A stretch of DNA of 64,000 nt from Candidatus Hydrothermarchaeum profundi (GCA_002011125.2 MTMF02000009.1:1456989-1520988); one strand, 5' to 3'; shown: positions 10,367-19,380, counted from the first letter of the stretch. The notes: generated by a model from the letters alone, not told the origin. A program made the numbers and translations.

Positions 10367-10456
10367 AAGATACTGCCTTTTAGCCTATAAATTATAAAAT
10401 GTTTATTTTCATGACTCTTGGAGTCTAGATTTATTGAATGTTCTACTATTACAGAA

Positions 10457-11584
10457 TTAGGTGTATTTATAGATCTCGTCATATGTCTTAACTAACTCTA
10501 AAACAATTTTATTAAACGAATATTTTTTTTCTACTACTTTTTTAGCGTTTTTTCCTATTAAGTCACTCTTTTTGCCATCTGATAAGCATATTTCCAAGTA
10601 TTTCACTAAATCTGTAATATTTTCTTTTTCAAATAAAAACCCGTTTTTGCCATGGGTTATAATGTTCTTTGGTCCAATAATATTACTAGCAATTACCGCT
10701 TTACTTGAAGCCATGGCTTCTAATAATATACCTGGGAAATTTTCAAACAACGATGGTAAAACAAAGACACTGCATTCAGATAAGTATTTTCTTACTATTT
10801 CTCGGCCGCTCCAAGGAATAAATCTTATTTTATCTTTTTTTCTTGTTTTTAGAGCTAACCTTCTTAGTATATCCTCCTCCGGGCCAGATCCCAATAAGAT
10901 TAAGTGATAGTCATCAAAATCCCTATGTAAGCAGTCGAAAGCTTTAATGAGATATCTAACACCTTTAACTTTGTTTAGTCTTCCTGCGTAGAGGATATAC
11001 CCTTTGTCTCCATTATTTGAATATAACTTAGGATCGACTCCTCGTGGAACTACTTTTGTATTTTTTATTCCTCTAGAGTTAAGATACCGCTCTATACTCT
11101 TGTTCAGTGCAATTACAACGTCTGATTTTTTCATAATATTTTCTTCTAATTTCTTTTTAATGCCAAAGAAAAAGTAGTTCAATTTATTGTATTTTAGTGC
11201 GAAGTCCTTATAATAAGCAAATGCATCGTAATTAGCGGTAAAAAAAGCCTGCGTGATACTTAGCTTTGAAGGGAAGTATGCGGAGAATCTTTCTGATAAA
11301 TTTATAATGTCAGGTTTGATTTTTTTAATCTCTTTTGCAGCATTTTTTGAATATATAAGTACCGACAGAACATCGTCTTTAAAGGGTGCTTTTACATCAA
11401 TGAAGTTAATTCCTTCGAGATTTTCAGTTTTTCCGTCTATAAAACGTTTTATTATATGGATTTCATGTCCTAACTTGACAAATTCTTTGGCCATGCCAAA
11501 AATCTGAGATTGGGTACCTCCTCCATCTGGATATCTATCATATATAGGATGACCAGGAGAAACGAAAAGAATTTTCATAATCAA
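10457..11584 (-). CDS. GT4-family glycosyltransferase
   Basis: This 375-residue GT-B protein has an N-terminal SPGHPIYDRYPDGGGTQSQI acceptor loop, GYILYAGRLNKVKGVRYLI at the domain junction, and the C-terminal motif ENFPGILLEAMASSKAVIAS followed by NIITHGKNGFLF. Two candidate starts lie two codons apart (MIMKIL); the second Met would give the common MKILFVS terminus. It is divergent from asnB, and the 50-base gap between them must hold both promoters. Confidence 0.88.
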   Translation of the reverse strand: MIMKILFVSPGHPIYDRYPDGGGTQSQIFGMAKEFVKLGHEIHIIKRFIDGKTENLEGINFIDVKAPFKDDVLSVLIYSKNAAKEIKKIKPDIINLSERFSAYFPSKLSITQAFFTANYDAFAYYKDFALKYNKLNYFFFGIKKKLEENIMKKSDVVIALNKSIERYLNSRGIKNTKVVPRGVDPKLYSNNGDKGYILYAGRLNKVKGVRYLIKAFDCLHRDFDDYHLILLGSGPEEDILRRLALKTRKKDKIRFIPWSGREIVRKYLSECSVFVLPSLFENFPGILLEAMASSKAVIASNIIGPKNIITHGKNGFLFEKENITDLVKYLEICLSDGKKSDLIGKNAKKVVEKKYSFNKIVLELVKTYDEIYKYT

Positions 11585-11634
11585 AAGTATATATTGATTC
11601 AGGGATATATAGGTATATTCTTGGGGTTTTAATC

Positions 11635-13386
11635 TTGTGTGGCATATGCGGTGTGGCAGGTTTTGAAGATAAGGAATTAGTTAAAAGAATGTGCAATACC
11701 ATTAAACATCGCGGTCCAGACGATCAAGGAATATTCTCAAATGATAATGTTACTCTGGGTAATCGACGTTTAAGCGTTATAGACCTTGAGGGTGGGCATC
11801 AACCTATTCATAATGAGGAGGAGTCAGTGTGGGTTACTTATAATGGTGAAATCTACAATTATCAAACTTTGAGAACCGAATTAGAAAAGCTTGGGCATTC
11901 TTTTTACACTAGGAGTGATACGGAAGTCATTGTGCATCTTTATGAGGAATTTGGAGAAAACTTCACCACAAAGCTTAGGGGGATGTTTGCTTTTGCATTA
12001 TGGGATATAGATACTGAAAAGCTAATTTTAGCGAGAGATGGAAGAGGAATTAAACCATTATATTATACAAATTTCAATGAAGGGATTATTTTCGCTTCTG
12101 AGATAAAATCAATCCTTGAATGTGGCATAAAGAGAAGCTTAAATCTGAAAGCTGTCGATCAATTTCTCTCGTATCGTTTTGTTTTTGGTTCTGATACGAT
12201 GTTTGAAGGCGTTAAAAGCCTTCTCCCAGGGAGTCTTCTCCTATATGAAGGCGGTAAAGCAGTAACTAAGAATTTTTTGCACCTAAGAGTAAGAGGAAAG
12301 CTCTCTGAAAATGAAAAGATAGTAGCTGAAAAACTAAAAAAGCTCCTAGACGAAGCTGTACAACTAAGATTGATAAGTGATGTCCCGTTAGGTGTCTTTT
12401 TATCTGGAGGAATAGACTCTACTTCTATAGTAGGAAGTATGAGTGTTCTGGTAGATGATCCTGTAAAAACTTTTACTGTGGGTTTTGATGATGGAGATGA
12501 GGATTTTAAAAAAGCGAGATTAGTAGCAGAGTACTTCGGCACTGACCATCATGAATTAATTGTAGATTTTGATGATATGACAAAAAAGTTTCCTAAGATG
12601 ATATGGCATCTCGATGAGCCAGTCGCGGATCCTGCAATAGTACCTTTTTATTTTGTTTCTAAATTAGCGAGAAATAATGTAAAGGTTTCACTTGTGGGCG
12701 AAGGGGCTGACGAACTCTTTGGGGGATATCTACATCACAAACTGGCGTTTTCGTATGCTAATTTTTTACCCGAGATTTTAAAGAGAAAAATACTTATGCG
12801 TTTAAATGCTCCCTCTCCGATTAATGATAGAAGATTCCTCTTAGGAAATACAGAAAATCATATAGAATTTAAAAAATTCTTCGATAAGGCGCATAACTCT
12901 TATGATTTTTTAGACAAGATTTTGCTTTGGGAGATTCGGAATGTACTGCCTAAGTTTCAACTAATGCGGGTTGATAAAATTACCATGGCTCATTCTTTAG
13001 AGGCGAGGGTACCCTACCTTGATCCTAAGCTTATAGAATATGCAGTATCTATCCCTAATAATCTCAAACTCAAAGCTCTCGATGGAAAGTATATACTTAA
13101 GAAAGCGGTAAAAAAAAGCATTCCTAAGCCAATTATAAAAAGTAAAAAGAGAATTTTTACTGTGCCTCTTAGAACATGGTTTAGAGAGGGATTAGGAGAA
13201 ATGCTATCATACTTATATGATTCAACTATGTCGGAAGATAGGTACTTGAATCGAGAGCATATCCATAAAATCATTAATCGCAAATCAGCTAGAAATTCTC
13301 ATTTTTACCATTTATGGTCTCTTCTAATGCTTGAACTTTGGTATAGGATCTTTATAAAGGAAGAAAAATCATGGAAATTTCCTTAG
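11635..13386 (+). CDS. asnB: Asparagine synthetase (glutamine-hydrolysing) / AsnB-type amidotransferase
   Basis: This 583-residue class II amidotransferase starts at TTG immediately before TGT, so Cys2 becomes the N-terminal nucleophile after Met removal (CGICGVAGF). The glutaminase domain continues with HRGPDDQGIF and YNGEIYN. The synthetase domain has the PP-loop LSGGIDSTS near residue 258 and SLEARVPYLDP. The length fits typical AsnB. It lies among glycosyltransferases and overlaps the next one by 16 bases, so amidation of a uronic acid or other glycan carboxylate is as plausible as asparagine synthesis. Confidence 0.9.
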   Translation: MCGICGVAGFEDKELVKRMCNTIKHRGPDDQGIFSNDNVTLGNRRLSVIDLEGGHQPIHNEEESVWVTYNGEIYNYQTLRTELEKLGHSFYTRSDTEVIVHLYEEFGENFTTKLRGMFAFALWDIDTEKLILARDGRGIKPLYYTNFNEGIIFASEIKSILECGIKRSLNLKAVDQFLSYRFVFGSDTMFEGVKSLLPGSLLLYEGGKAVTKNFLHLRVRGKLSENEKIVAEKLKKLLDEAVQLRLISDVPLGVFLSGGIDSTSIVGSMSVLVDDPVKTFTVGFDDGDEDFKKARLVAEYFGTDHHELIVDFDDMTKKFPKMIWHLDEPVADPAIVPFYFVSKLARNNVKVSLVGEGADELFGGYLHHKLAFSYANFLPEILKRKILMRLNAPSPINDRRFLLGNTENHIEFKKFFDKAHNSYDFLDKILLWEIRNVLPKFQLMRVDKITMAHSLEARVPYLDPKLIEYAVSIPNNLKLKALDGKYILKKAVKKSIPKPIIKSKKRIFTVPLRTWFREGLGEMLSYLYDSTMSEDRYLNREHIHKIINRKSARNSHFYHLWSLLMLELWYRIFIKEEKSWKFP

Positions 13387-14498
13387 TATCCTCGGTTTTC
13401 CCTTATCCTAAGAAAGGAGTTTTTGTTGGGATCGAGAGATTCGTATCAGAGTATTCTGCTGTTTTAGCAAAGAAAGGCCATAAGGTAAAGGTAATAACGA
13501 CTTACTGGAATGGAGGAAAAGCGAGGGATGAATATAATGGGATCGATATCTATAGAGTGAGAGATTCTAGCATCTCGTATGGTAAAATTGGAAGAGTATT
13601 TGATCTACACTACACGACCTTTGGAAGAAATGTTTTAAAGTGCAGAGAAATTTGGAATTCTGATATTATACATGCAATCTCTACATTAGTTACAACAAAA
13701 AAAATTAAAGAACGAGGAGTACCTGTGGTGAGTCACTTCCACCATAAAGCAGAAATGAGAGAGCTTTCTGACTATTTAGTTGTACCCTTTCATATAAGAA
13801 ATGAGAAGATAGCTTATTCCCATTCTGATGCTATTATTACTATGTCACGAGCCAATGAACGAGTACTAATAAGTGACTACGGAGTTGATAAGAGTAAGGT
13901 AAAAATAATACCACATGGCGTGGATATCAACAAATATTACAAGAAAACAATTGAAAAAGAGAATTTTATAATCCTTTTTGCTGGAGCATTAATACCCCGA
14001 AAGGGAGTTCGATACCTTATAGAGGCTTTTGGTAAAGTTAGCCTGAAGCATAAAAAAACAAAGTTAATAATTATTGGTGAGGGTTCTGAGAAAAAAAAGT
14101 TAAAATCATTATCAGAAAAATTAAATTTAAACGTAGAATTCACCGGGCTAATCGAAGACAATGAGCTTTTGAAGTATCTTAATATCGCTGATGTTTTCGT
14201 TCTTCCTTCGCTTAAAGAGGGCTTTGGTCAAGCTATAGTTGAGGCAATGGCATGCAGCCTTCCAGTGATAGCGAGTAATACAACTGCTATCCCAGAAGTT
14301 GTAGGCGATGCAGGGATATTAGTTAGACCGAAGGACTCTAGGGCGCTTGCTGATGCTATTATTTATCTGATCGAAGATGAAAAATTTAGAAAAGAACTTG
14401 GCATTAAGGGGCGTAGGAGAGTAGAAAAATATTTCAGCTGGGAGAAGGTTGTCGAGAAGGCAATAAATATCTACGAAGAAATAGTAGAGAAAGATTAA
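13371..14498 (+). CDS. GT4-family glycosyltransferase
   Basis: The 375-residue GT-B protein has IERFVSEYSAVLAKKGHKV at the acceptor side and LFAGALIPRKGVRYLIEAF at the start of the donor domain. The GT4 motif region is EGFGQAIVEAMACSLPVIAS followed by IPEVVGDAGILV. It overlaps asnB by 16 bases in another frame, which indicates coupled expression. It is convergent with the next gene, with 15 bases between the stops. Donor specificity is unknown. Confidence 0.88.
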   Translation: MEISLVSSVFPYPKKGVFVGIERFVSEYSAVLAKKGHKVKVITTYWNGGKARDEYNGIDIYRVRDSSISYGKIGRVFDLHYTTFGRNVLKCREIWNSDIIHAISTLVTTKKIKERGVPVVSHFHHKAEMRELSDYLVVPFHIRNEKIAYSHSDAIITMSRANERVLISDYGVDKSKVKIIPHGVDINKYYKKTIEKENFIILFAGALIPRKGVRYLIEAFGKVSLKHKKTKLIIIGEGSEKKKLKSLSEKLNLNVEFTGLIEDNELLKYLNIADVFVLPSLKEGFGQAIVEAMACSLPVIASNTTAIPEVVGDAGILVRPKDSRALADAIIYLIEDEKFRKELGIKGRRRVEKYFSWEKVVEKAINIYEEIVEKD

Positions 14499-14513
14499 AC
14501 AAAAGCTAGTCAA

Positions 14514-15668
14514 TTATTTTTCTTCTAACAATTTATCATACAGTTCGATATATCGTTCTATAATTATTTCCCAACTGTAATTTTCAGCTATTTTTCGAGC
14601 ATTTTCACCAAAGTCCTTTATCTTTTTTTCGTCATTTAACAATGAAATAAGCTTATCTGAAAGTTCTTTTGGATTGAAACCTACGAGGTAGCCTGCGGTA
14701 CTATCTTCAATAATATCTCTTGCGACTCCTACAGGAGTTGAAATTATTGGAAGCCTAGAAGCGGCAGCTTCTAAGATGGTTTGACCGAAATTCTCATATT
14801 TAGAGGTGTAGACAAACACATGTGAAGACTTATAAACTTTAATCAAATCTTCTCCATAAATAGGGCCAACAAATTTCACATAATCGTGGATGTGTAGGTC
14901 GTTAGCTAGATTTTTAAGTTCTAACATATACCCCCTATAACTTGCGAAACTCCTCTTAACTTCGTCTCCAATAATAACCAATTCAGAGTCCTTTACCTCT
15001 TTTACTACTTCTTTGAACGCATAAAGGATCTGTTCAAGATTTCTGTCTCGGGATATTCGTCCTACAAATAGAATCCTCTTATTAGGACTCTTTTTACACG
15101 GGACTTTATCGTATAATCCTAGGTTAATTCCGGCAGGTATAACGGATATTTTACTCTCTTCTACCCCAAATTCAACCGCTTCTCTATACTCTTGTATAGT
15201 TGATACAATCACAGTATCCGCCTTTCTAGCTACCGATTTTAGGGTGACTAAATCATGAACTCTATAAGGAATTCCAAAAAACCCGCTTACAAACTTCTTA
15301 TACCCCACTAGTCCACCGTGAGGTTGTAATATGAATGGCTTTGATTTTATCCTGGAAGTTATGAACCCACAATCTGTAAGCATATTCCGATAATTATGCG
15401 CATGCAGGATATCAAAATCCTCTTTTAAAAGCCTCGTAAAAATACTTGGAACGATTCGATACTGCATGACTCCACCAAAACTCCGAAGTCTTGAAATAGA
15501 GACCCCCTGTACGATTTCGTTTTTAGGTATAGATCTCACTTCAAAATCAGATGTAACTACAGGTGAAGAGACACCTCTTTTTTCTAGTTGAAGAGATACT
15601 TCAAAAGCTTGTTTACCTGGGCCCGTTACTACCGGAAAAAACATGGGAATAGTTCTAAGAACTTTCAA
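14514..15668 (-). CDS. GT4-family glycosyltransferase
   Basis: The 384-residue GT-B protein has MFFPVVTGPGKQAFEVSLQL as the acceptor loop, RILFVGRISRDRNLEQILYA at the domain junction, and ENFGQTILEAAASRLPIIS followed by IIEDSTAGYLV as the GT4 signature. It starts 10 bases after the stop of the methyltransferase on the same strand, so the two probably form a small operon at the right border of the glycan island. Confidence 0.87.
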   Translation of the reverse strand: MKVLRTIPMFFPVVTGPGKQAFEVSLQLEKRGVSSPVVTSDFEVRSIPKNEIVQGVSISRLRSFGGVMQYRIVPSIFTRLLKEDFDILHAHNYRNMLTDCGFITSRIKSKPFILQPHGGLVGYKKFVSGFFGIPYRVHDLVTLKSVARKADTVIVSTIQEYREAVEFGVEESKISVIPAGINLGLYDKVPCKKSPNKRILFVGRISRDRNLEQILYAFKEVVKEVKDSELVIIGDEVKRSFASYRGYMLELKNLANDLHIHDYVKFVGPIYGEDLIKVYKSSHVFVYTSKYENFGQTILEAAASRLPIISTPVGVARDIIEDSTAGYLVGFNPKELSDKLISLLNDEKKIKDFGENARKIAENYSWEIIIERYIELYDKLLEEK

Positions 15669-15678
15669 TGAAATACAC

Positions 15679-16458
15679 CTATTTATTTGCTTTAACTACT
15701 AAAAATCTCCCAAATTTTTGTACCGGATGTCTCCTACTCATTCTTGGAAATATTCTTGATAAAGGATATAAGCTATCAAACATCTGTATTCTTATATTTT
15801 TAAATCTCGCATTTCTAAACGTATTTTCTGCTTCACTACGGGTAAAGTACTTTATTAAAGGATGTTCCCACATTTCTTTAAAGGCAGAGATTTCTGCGGG
15901 AGTAGCTCTCCTTCTTACTATGGATTCAAAAACTCTAAGTAATTTTTCTCCAAATATCCTATACAAAAACTTGTTTATTTTAGTTATAATAGTTGCCAAG
16001 CTATACTTATGATAAAGTAAGACTATCACTTTGCCATTGTTTTTAAGTACTCTATGTATCTCTTTAATTCCTTTATCATAGCCGGGAGTATGATGGAGAA
16101 CCCCTATACTGTAAACAAAGTCGAAAACTCCTTTCTTCAAAGGCATATTTTCAAGGTCACATCTTATTAACCGTGGCTGGAAACCCGCAGATTCCATTTT
16201 ACTTTTTAGTATTTTCAAGGGTTTCTCAGCTAGGTCAACTCCAACCACGTGGCTTCCATTTTCTATGTACTTTAGCAAATCTATTCCAATACCACATCCT
16301 ACATCGAGTAATAATTCATTTGCATGCTTATCATATTCAAATAAGTCATCTAACCAAGGCAGGAGAGTATATCTAGCATCGTCTTTCTCCCAGTCTCCAC
16401 CACAGGGGTGCAAGTCATAAAATTTTCGTATTTTACTCTTAAGAAACTCATTTGACAT
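15679..16458 (-). CDS. Class I SAM-dependent methyltransferase
   Basis: The 259-residue protein has motif I LLLDVGCGIGIDLLKYIENG (about 49-68), motif II GVDLA, and FDFVYSIGVLHHTPGYDKGIKEIHRVLKNNGKV. This is the Methyltransf_11/UbiE-like pattern. The segment between strand 5 and the C-terminus is longer and basic, as in methyltransferases found in polysaccharide loci. It is first in a two-gene unit with the GT4 gene at 14514. The substrate is unknown. Confidence 0.82.
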   Translation of the reverse strand: MSNEFLKSKIRKFYDLHPCGGDWEKDDARYTLLPWLDDLFEYDKHANELLLDVGCGIGIDLLKYIENGSHVVGVDLAEKPLKILKSKMESAGFQPRLIRCDLENMPLKKGVFDFVYSIGVLHHTPGYDKGIKEIHRVLKNNGKVIVLLYHKYSLATIITKINKFLYRIFGEKLLRVFESIVRRRATPAEISAFKEMWEHPLIKYFTRSEAENTFRNARFKNIRIQMFDSLYPLSRIFPRMSRRHPVQKFGRFLVVKANK

Positions 16459-16530
16459 TTTCTAATCTGGTATAAAATAAGTGTGATTACTCTTTAAAAT
16501 AATACGCCTTATTTACGGGATAGCGATTAT

Positions 16531-17415
16531 CTAAATTTTTATTGAAGAAAGCCTTTCTTCTATAAGCTCCTTTTTTAAATTTTCACCTATAACTACGAAC
16601 TTAGATAAATCCGAACTTTCTAATTTTTCTATATCTAAACTTCTTGGAACATAATTGAAATTTATTACTCCATCGTCTGTTTTAATAATGCCTTTAGCCC
16701 GAATTATATCTCCAAATTCGCCAGAATCCAAGGTTGATAGAAATTTTTTTAATTTTGTATTATCAAATTTATTTTCTGTTTCGAACGAGAAAGAATCTAA
16801 GTGAATGTCAAAATAATAGGGTTTAACATCTCGTTCCCTTTTACCCTCTAGTAGTGGAGTCTTACAATATACTGTCCTAAAGATTACCGCCGATCTATTA
16901 AGATCCTTAATGATATCTTCAATTTCATCAATGATTTCCTTTGAAACTAAATCGCACTTATTTATTAATAAGATATCAGAGTTGGTTATCTGATCCAAAA
17001 AGAAATTACCTAAATTCCCTGATTTATAATAGTTAAGGAAAGTAGTTGCATCTATTACTCCGATAACAGGTTCAATTTCCAAAGAATCATAAATCTTAGA
17101 TATTTTAAGGGACTCAAGGATATTGGAAGGTGTTGCAATACCTGAAGGCTCAATAATAAGCCTAGCTGGATTAATTTCTTTCAATATTTCTTCTACAGTC
17201 CTTATTAAGTCTGCTCTCAATGCACAGCAGATACACCCACTTGGAAGTTCCATAACTTCAAGTGCACCGTACTTAGTAATCACAGCGCCATCGATCGCGA
17301 CATCTCCCATCTCATTTATAAGTACAACTGTCTTTTCTTTAGATTCTTCAAGTATATTTCTCAAAAGTGTTGTTTTTCCAGCTCCGAGGAATCCGCAAAT
17401 TATCTTAATTTTCAT
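16531..17415 (-). CDS. CobW/YjiA-type G3E GTPase (metal chaperone family)
   Basis: The 294-residue protein has the Walker A GFLGAGKTTL (8-17), NEMGD, the family metal-binding motif GCICC (Cys61, Cys63, Cys64), EPSG and NKCD. This is the full order of a COG0523 GTPase. No His-rich tail is present. It follows the MtaA-like gene by 28 bases on the same strand. Known COG0523 proteins deliver or insert metals (zinc, cobalt). Delivery of zinc to the neighbouring zinc-dependent methyltransferase, or service to its corrinoid, is an inference from this position. Confidence 0.85.
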   Translation of the reverse strand: MKIKIICGFLGAGKTTLLRNILEESKEKTVVLINEMGDVAIDGAVITKYGALEVMELPSGCICCALRADLIRTVEEILKEINPARLIIEPSGIATPSNILESLKISKIYDSLEIEPVIGVIDATTFLNYYKSGNLGNFFLDQITNSDILLINKCDLVSKEIIDEIEDIIKDLNRSAVIFRTVYCKTPLLEGKRERDVKPYYFDIHLDSFSFETENKFDNTKLKKFLSTLDSGEFGDIIRAKGIIKTDDGVINFNYVPRSLDIEKLESSDLSKFVVIGENLKKELIEERLSSIKI

Positions 17416-17443
17416 AAGGACTTAGGTAGATTCTTAACTTCTT

Positions 17444-18472
17444 TCAGGTTTTATATTCATGCGCTGCATTGATGAATGCTTGGATGTTCTCTAGGGGCAC
17501 GCTTGGAGGGATATCGCAGCCAGGCATAAGCACATAGCCTCCTCCCTCTGCTCCATCCTTTATCGCTCTAAGTGAAGCCTCTTTTACTTCTTCAGGAGTC
17601 TTCTCGTTCATCACTCCCACGGGGTCTACGTTTCCAGCTATGCACATCTTCCCCTTGAAAAGCTCTTTGGCAGCCTTAAGGTCCACCTTATAGTCAAGAG
17701 TGAAACAAGTTGCACCGCATTCCAAGATCGAGGCGAGCTTATCAGTCGTGTCACCGCAGATATGCACCAAGCTATATACCCCCTTCTTCTTAAACTCCCT
17801 GTTTATCCTTCTAAGGTAAGGCAGGGCAAACTCGTCGAAATGCTTCTTAGATATCAGGTCACCCGAGGCAGTAGGGTCCGCGATGCTTACAACCTCTATG
17901 ACGCTCTCCTCGATAAGCGGCCGATAAAACTCGAGGTTAAGCCGTGCCGCGAAGTCGACGACCTTTTTAACGAAGCCGGGGTCCCTGAAGATGCTGATCA
18001 TCAGGTTCTCAACGCCCATTATCTGCGCGCCCAACGTGAAAGGCCCCCAGCAGGTAGCTGTCACCAGGTACTCGCCGCCTATCTCTTCAGAAACGATCCT
18101 GGTCGCGTCCCATATAGTGTTCACTATCTTGTCCCCCGCTAGGTCTTCTAGATCTAACTTATCAAGTTCCTTTAGACTGTTTACTAAAGGTGCTGCCAGA
18201 TCCGGGGGGCCAACCTTCCTAAACTTCATTTCTCCCCCAAGAGCGGCGGCATGAAAGTTGTTATAGCCTGAACCGCAGTATACGATATCGCTCCTCAGCT
18301 TACTGCTCATCGAGATCAACACGTCAGCCATTTTTTGCGGACTCTCAGCAAGCGTCAAAAAAGTGTTATCCGAGTTGAATATAGTCCACGCCCCGCCTCC
18401 AAAGAGAGCCACCGGTATCCTATCAGGCACGCCTAACCGGAAAGCTTCTAAAACCGCATCCCTTGGCTTCAT
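17444..18472 (-). CDS. MtaA/CmuA-like methylcobamide methyltransferase (UroD superfamily)
   Basis: The 342-residue TIM-barrel protein belongs to the uroporphyrinogen decarboxylase superfamily. It has the zinc-ligand pattern of methylcobamide:CoM methyltransferases, HICGD (His237, Cys239) and a late Cys in MPGCDIPP (Cys319). These suggest a zinc-activated thiol acceptor and a corrinoid methyl donor rather than haem synthesis. No corrinoid protein gene is in the window. The gene is distinctly richer in G+C than its neighbours. It shares a divergent promoter region with the CMD-like gene at 18603. Whether the acceptor is coenzyme M is unproven. Confidence 0.78.
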   Translation of the reverse strand: MKPRDAVLEAFRLGVPDRIPVALFGGGAWTIFNSDNTFLTLAESPQKMADVLISMSSKLRSDIVYCGSGYNNFHAAALGGEMKFRKVGPPDLAAPLVNSLKELDKLDLEDLAGDKIVNTIWDATRIVSEEIGGEYLVTATCWGPFTLGAQIMGVENLMISIFRDPGFVKKVVDFAARLNLEFYRPLIEESVIEVVSIADPTASGDLISKKHFDEFALPYLRRINREFKKKGVYSLVHICGDTTDKLASILECGATCFTLDYKVDLKAAKELFKGKMCIAGNVDPVGVMNEKTPEEVKEASLRAIKDGAEGGGYVLMPGCDIPPSVPLENIQAFINAAHEYKT

Positions 18473-18557
18473 ACTATAACACTAATCCAATTATTATTTA
18501 AGACTTTTTAAAAATAGGAACATAACTTTTAAATAAAAACATGTGCCTATAGAAGTT

Positions 18558-18572
18558 AGGGCTTTAAGCTCT
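18558..18572. promoter_or_regulatory. Imperfect palindrome in the leader of the CMD-like gene
   Basis: AGGGCTTTAAGCTCT reads nearly the same on both strands and lies between a TATA-like stretch (cttttaaataaa, about 18527-18538) and the Shine-Dalgarno sequence at about 18589. Its place near the expected transcription start would suit an operator for the CMD-like gene. No second copy was found near the MtaA-like start. Assignment is speculative. Confidence 0.3.
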
Positions 18573-18602
18573 GGTGTTGTGTTTTTTAGGAGGTGAGTTG
18601 TT

Positions 18603-19049
18603 TTGGCTGAGGCTAAGGAGTTGTCTGCGGAGGAGGCCGACAGGTATATGGAGGAGGTCATGGGCTTTACGCCCAGGATGTTTAAGGTGATTAACACGGT
18701 TAACCCTGAGGCTGGTAAGACCTTCGCGGACTTCTATAACAGTATATGGAAGGACGCCGCTCTTTCTAAGAAGGTTAAGGAGCTTATCTTCACCGCCATA
18801 GGCGTCGCCAACATGTCCCCTAGGTGCCTTATACACGTTATACCCGCGTTAAAGGCAGGGGCTACGACGGCAGAGATATTTGAGGCGGTATCGGTCGGCG
18901 TTATAGCCGCTGGCTTCGTGCCCAACGGCAAGGGCATACCCTACGCCTTCGAATACGCTGCCAAGGTACTAGAGATAGCAGACAAATACAGCAAAGGCGA
19001 AGAATGGGAATACCTGCTGCCGCCAAAATTCGACCACGGCATATACTGA
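18603..19049 (+). CDS. Carboxymuconolactone decarboxylase / AhpD-like protein
   Basis: The 148-residue all-helical protein has the CMD core KKVKELIFTAIGVAN followed by PRCLIHVIPALKAGATTAEIFEAVSV. The canonical CxxCxxxH redox centre is reduced: only Cys75 and His78 remain and the proximal Cys is absent. Disulfide chemistry like AhpD is therefore unlikely unless another Cys takes part. Start is TTG, supported by AGGAGGTGA six bases upstream. Base composition is G+C rich like the divergent MtaA-like gene. Function is unknown; association with corrinoid methyl transfer is inferred from the paired location. Confidence 0.75.
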   Translation: MAEAKELSAEEADRYMEEVMGFTPRMFKVINTVNPEAGKTFADFYNSIWKDAALSKKVKELIFTAIGVANMSPRCLIHVIPALKAGATTAEIFEAVSVGVIAAGFVPNGKGIPYAFEYAAKVLEIADKYSKGEEWEYLLPPKFDHGIY

Positions 19050-19077
19050 GGAGGGGACACCCTCCTTCTTATTTTTC
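19050..19077 (+). terminator. Hairpin-plus-T-run terminator after the CMD-like gene
   Basis: GGAGGG-GACA-CCCTCC forms a perfect 6-bp stem directly after the TGA stop and is followed by TTCTTATTTTT. The stop of the convergent gene at 19069 lies inside the T-rich part, so this probably ends transcription of the plus-strand gene. Confidence 0.65.
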
Positions 19078-19380
19078 TATAGTCATTGTTACGTCTTTAG
19101 GTAGAGCAAATCCCATCTCGACTTCAATTGCTTTCAAAATAGCTGCGGGTACGGGACAGGCCGGATGTTTTATATGTTTCGAGGCTATCTTGTAAATTTC
19201 AGAATCATTAATTCTCAAAAAAACATTATCGCCGCTTACTTCGTCAAGCTCCTTAGCAAGATTTTTGATCATTTCACAAGGGCTTGCGATTTTAAGCTTT
19301 AATTTATTTTTATCATTTTTTTCTGCTTTTATTACTACTGTAAAACCACAAGCGCCTGCTGAAACTTTTACTTTCGACAT
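19069..19380 (-). CDS. Small Cys-containing protein of unknown function
   Basis: The 103-residue soluble protein has three spaced cysteines in distinctive contexts: GACGF (Cys11), ASPCEMIKNLAKEL (Cys35) and HPACPVPAAILKAIEVE (Cys75). It resembles a family of about 100-residue proteins found beside UroD/MtaA-type genes, which I recall as DUF6951 but cannot verify here. The conserved cysteines suggest metal or cofactor binding. It is convergent with the CMD-like gene. No function is claimed. Confidence 0.7.
   Translation of the reverse strand: MSKVKVSAGACGFTVVIKAEKNDKNKLKLKIASPCEMIKNLAKELDEVSGDNVFLRINDSEIYKIASKHIKHPACPVPAAILKAIEVEMGFALPKDVTMTIEK

Noticed and set aside
17762-18254. Two plus-strand ORFs (126 and 87 residues) inside the MtaA-like gene
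   Set aside because: Open only because of the higher G+C of this gene; no signals or similarity, and the minus strand encodes a full-length recognised protein.
18564-18836. Minus-strand 90-residue ORF over the CMD-like gene
   Set aside because: Shadow frame of a G+C-rich gene; the plus-strand reading has a strong ribosome-binding site and family match.
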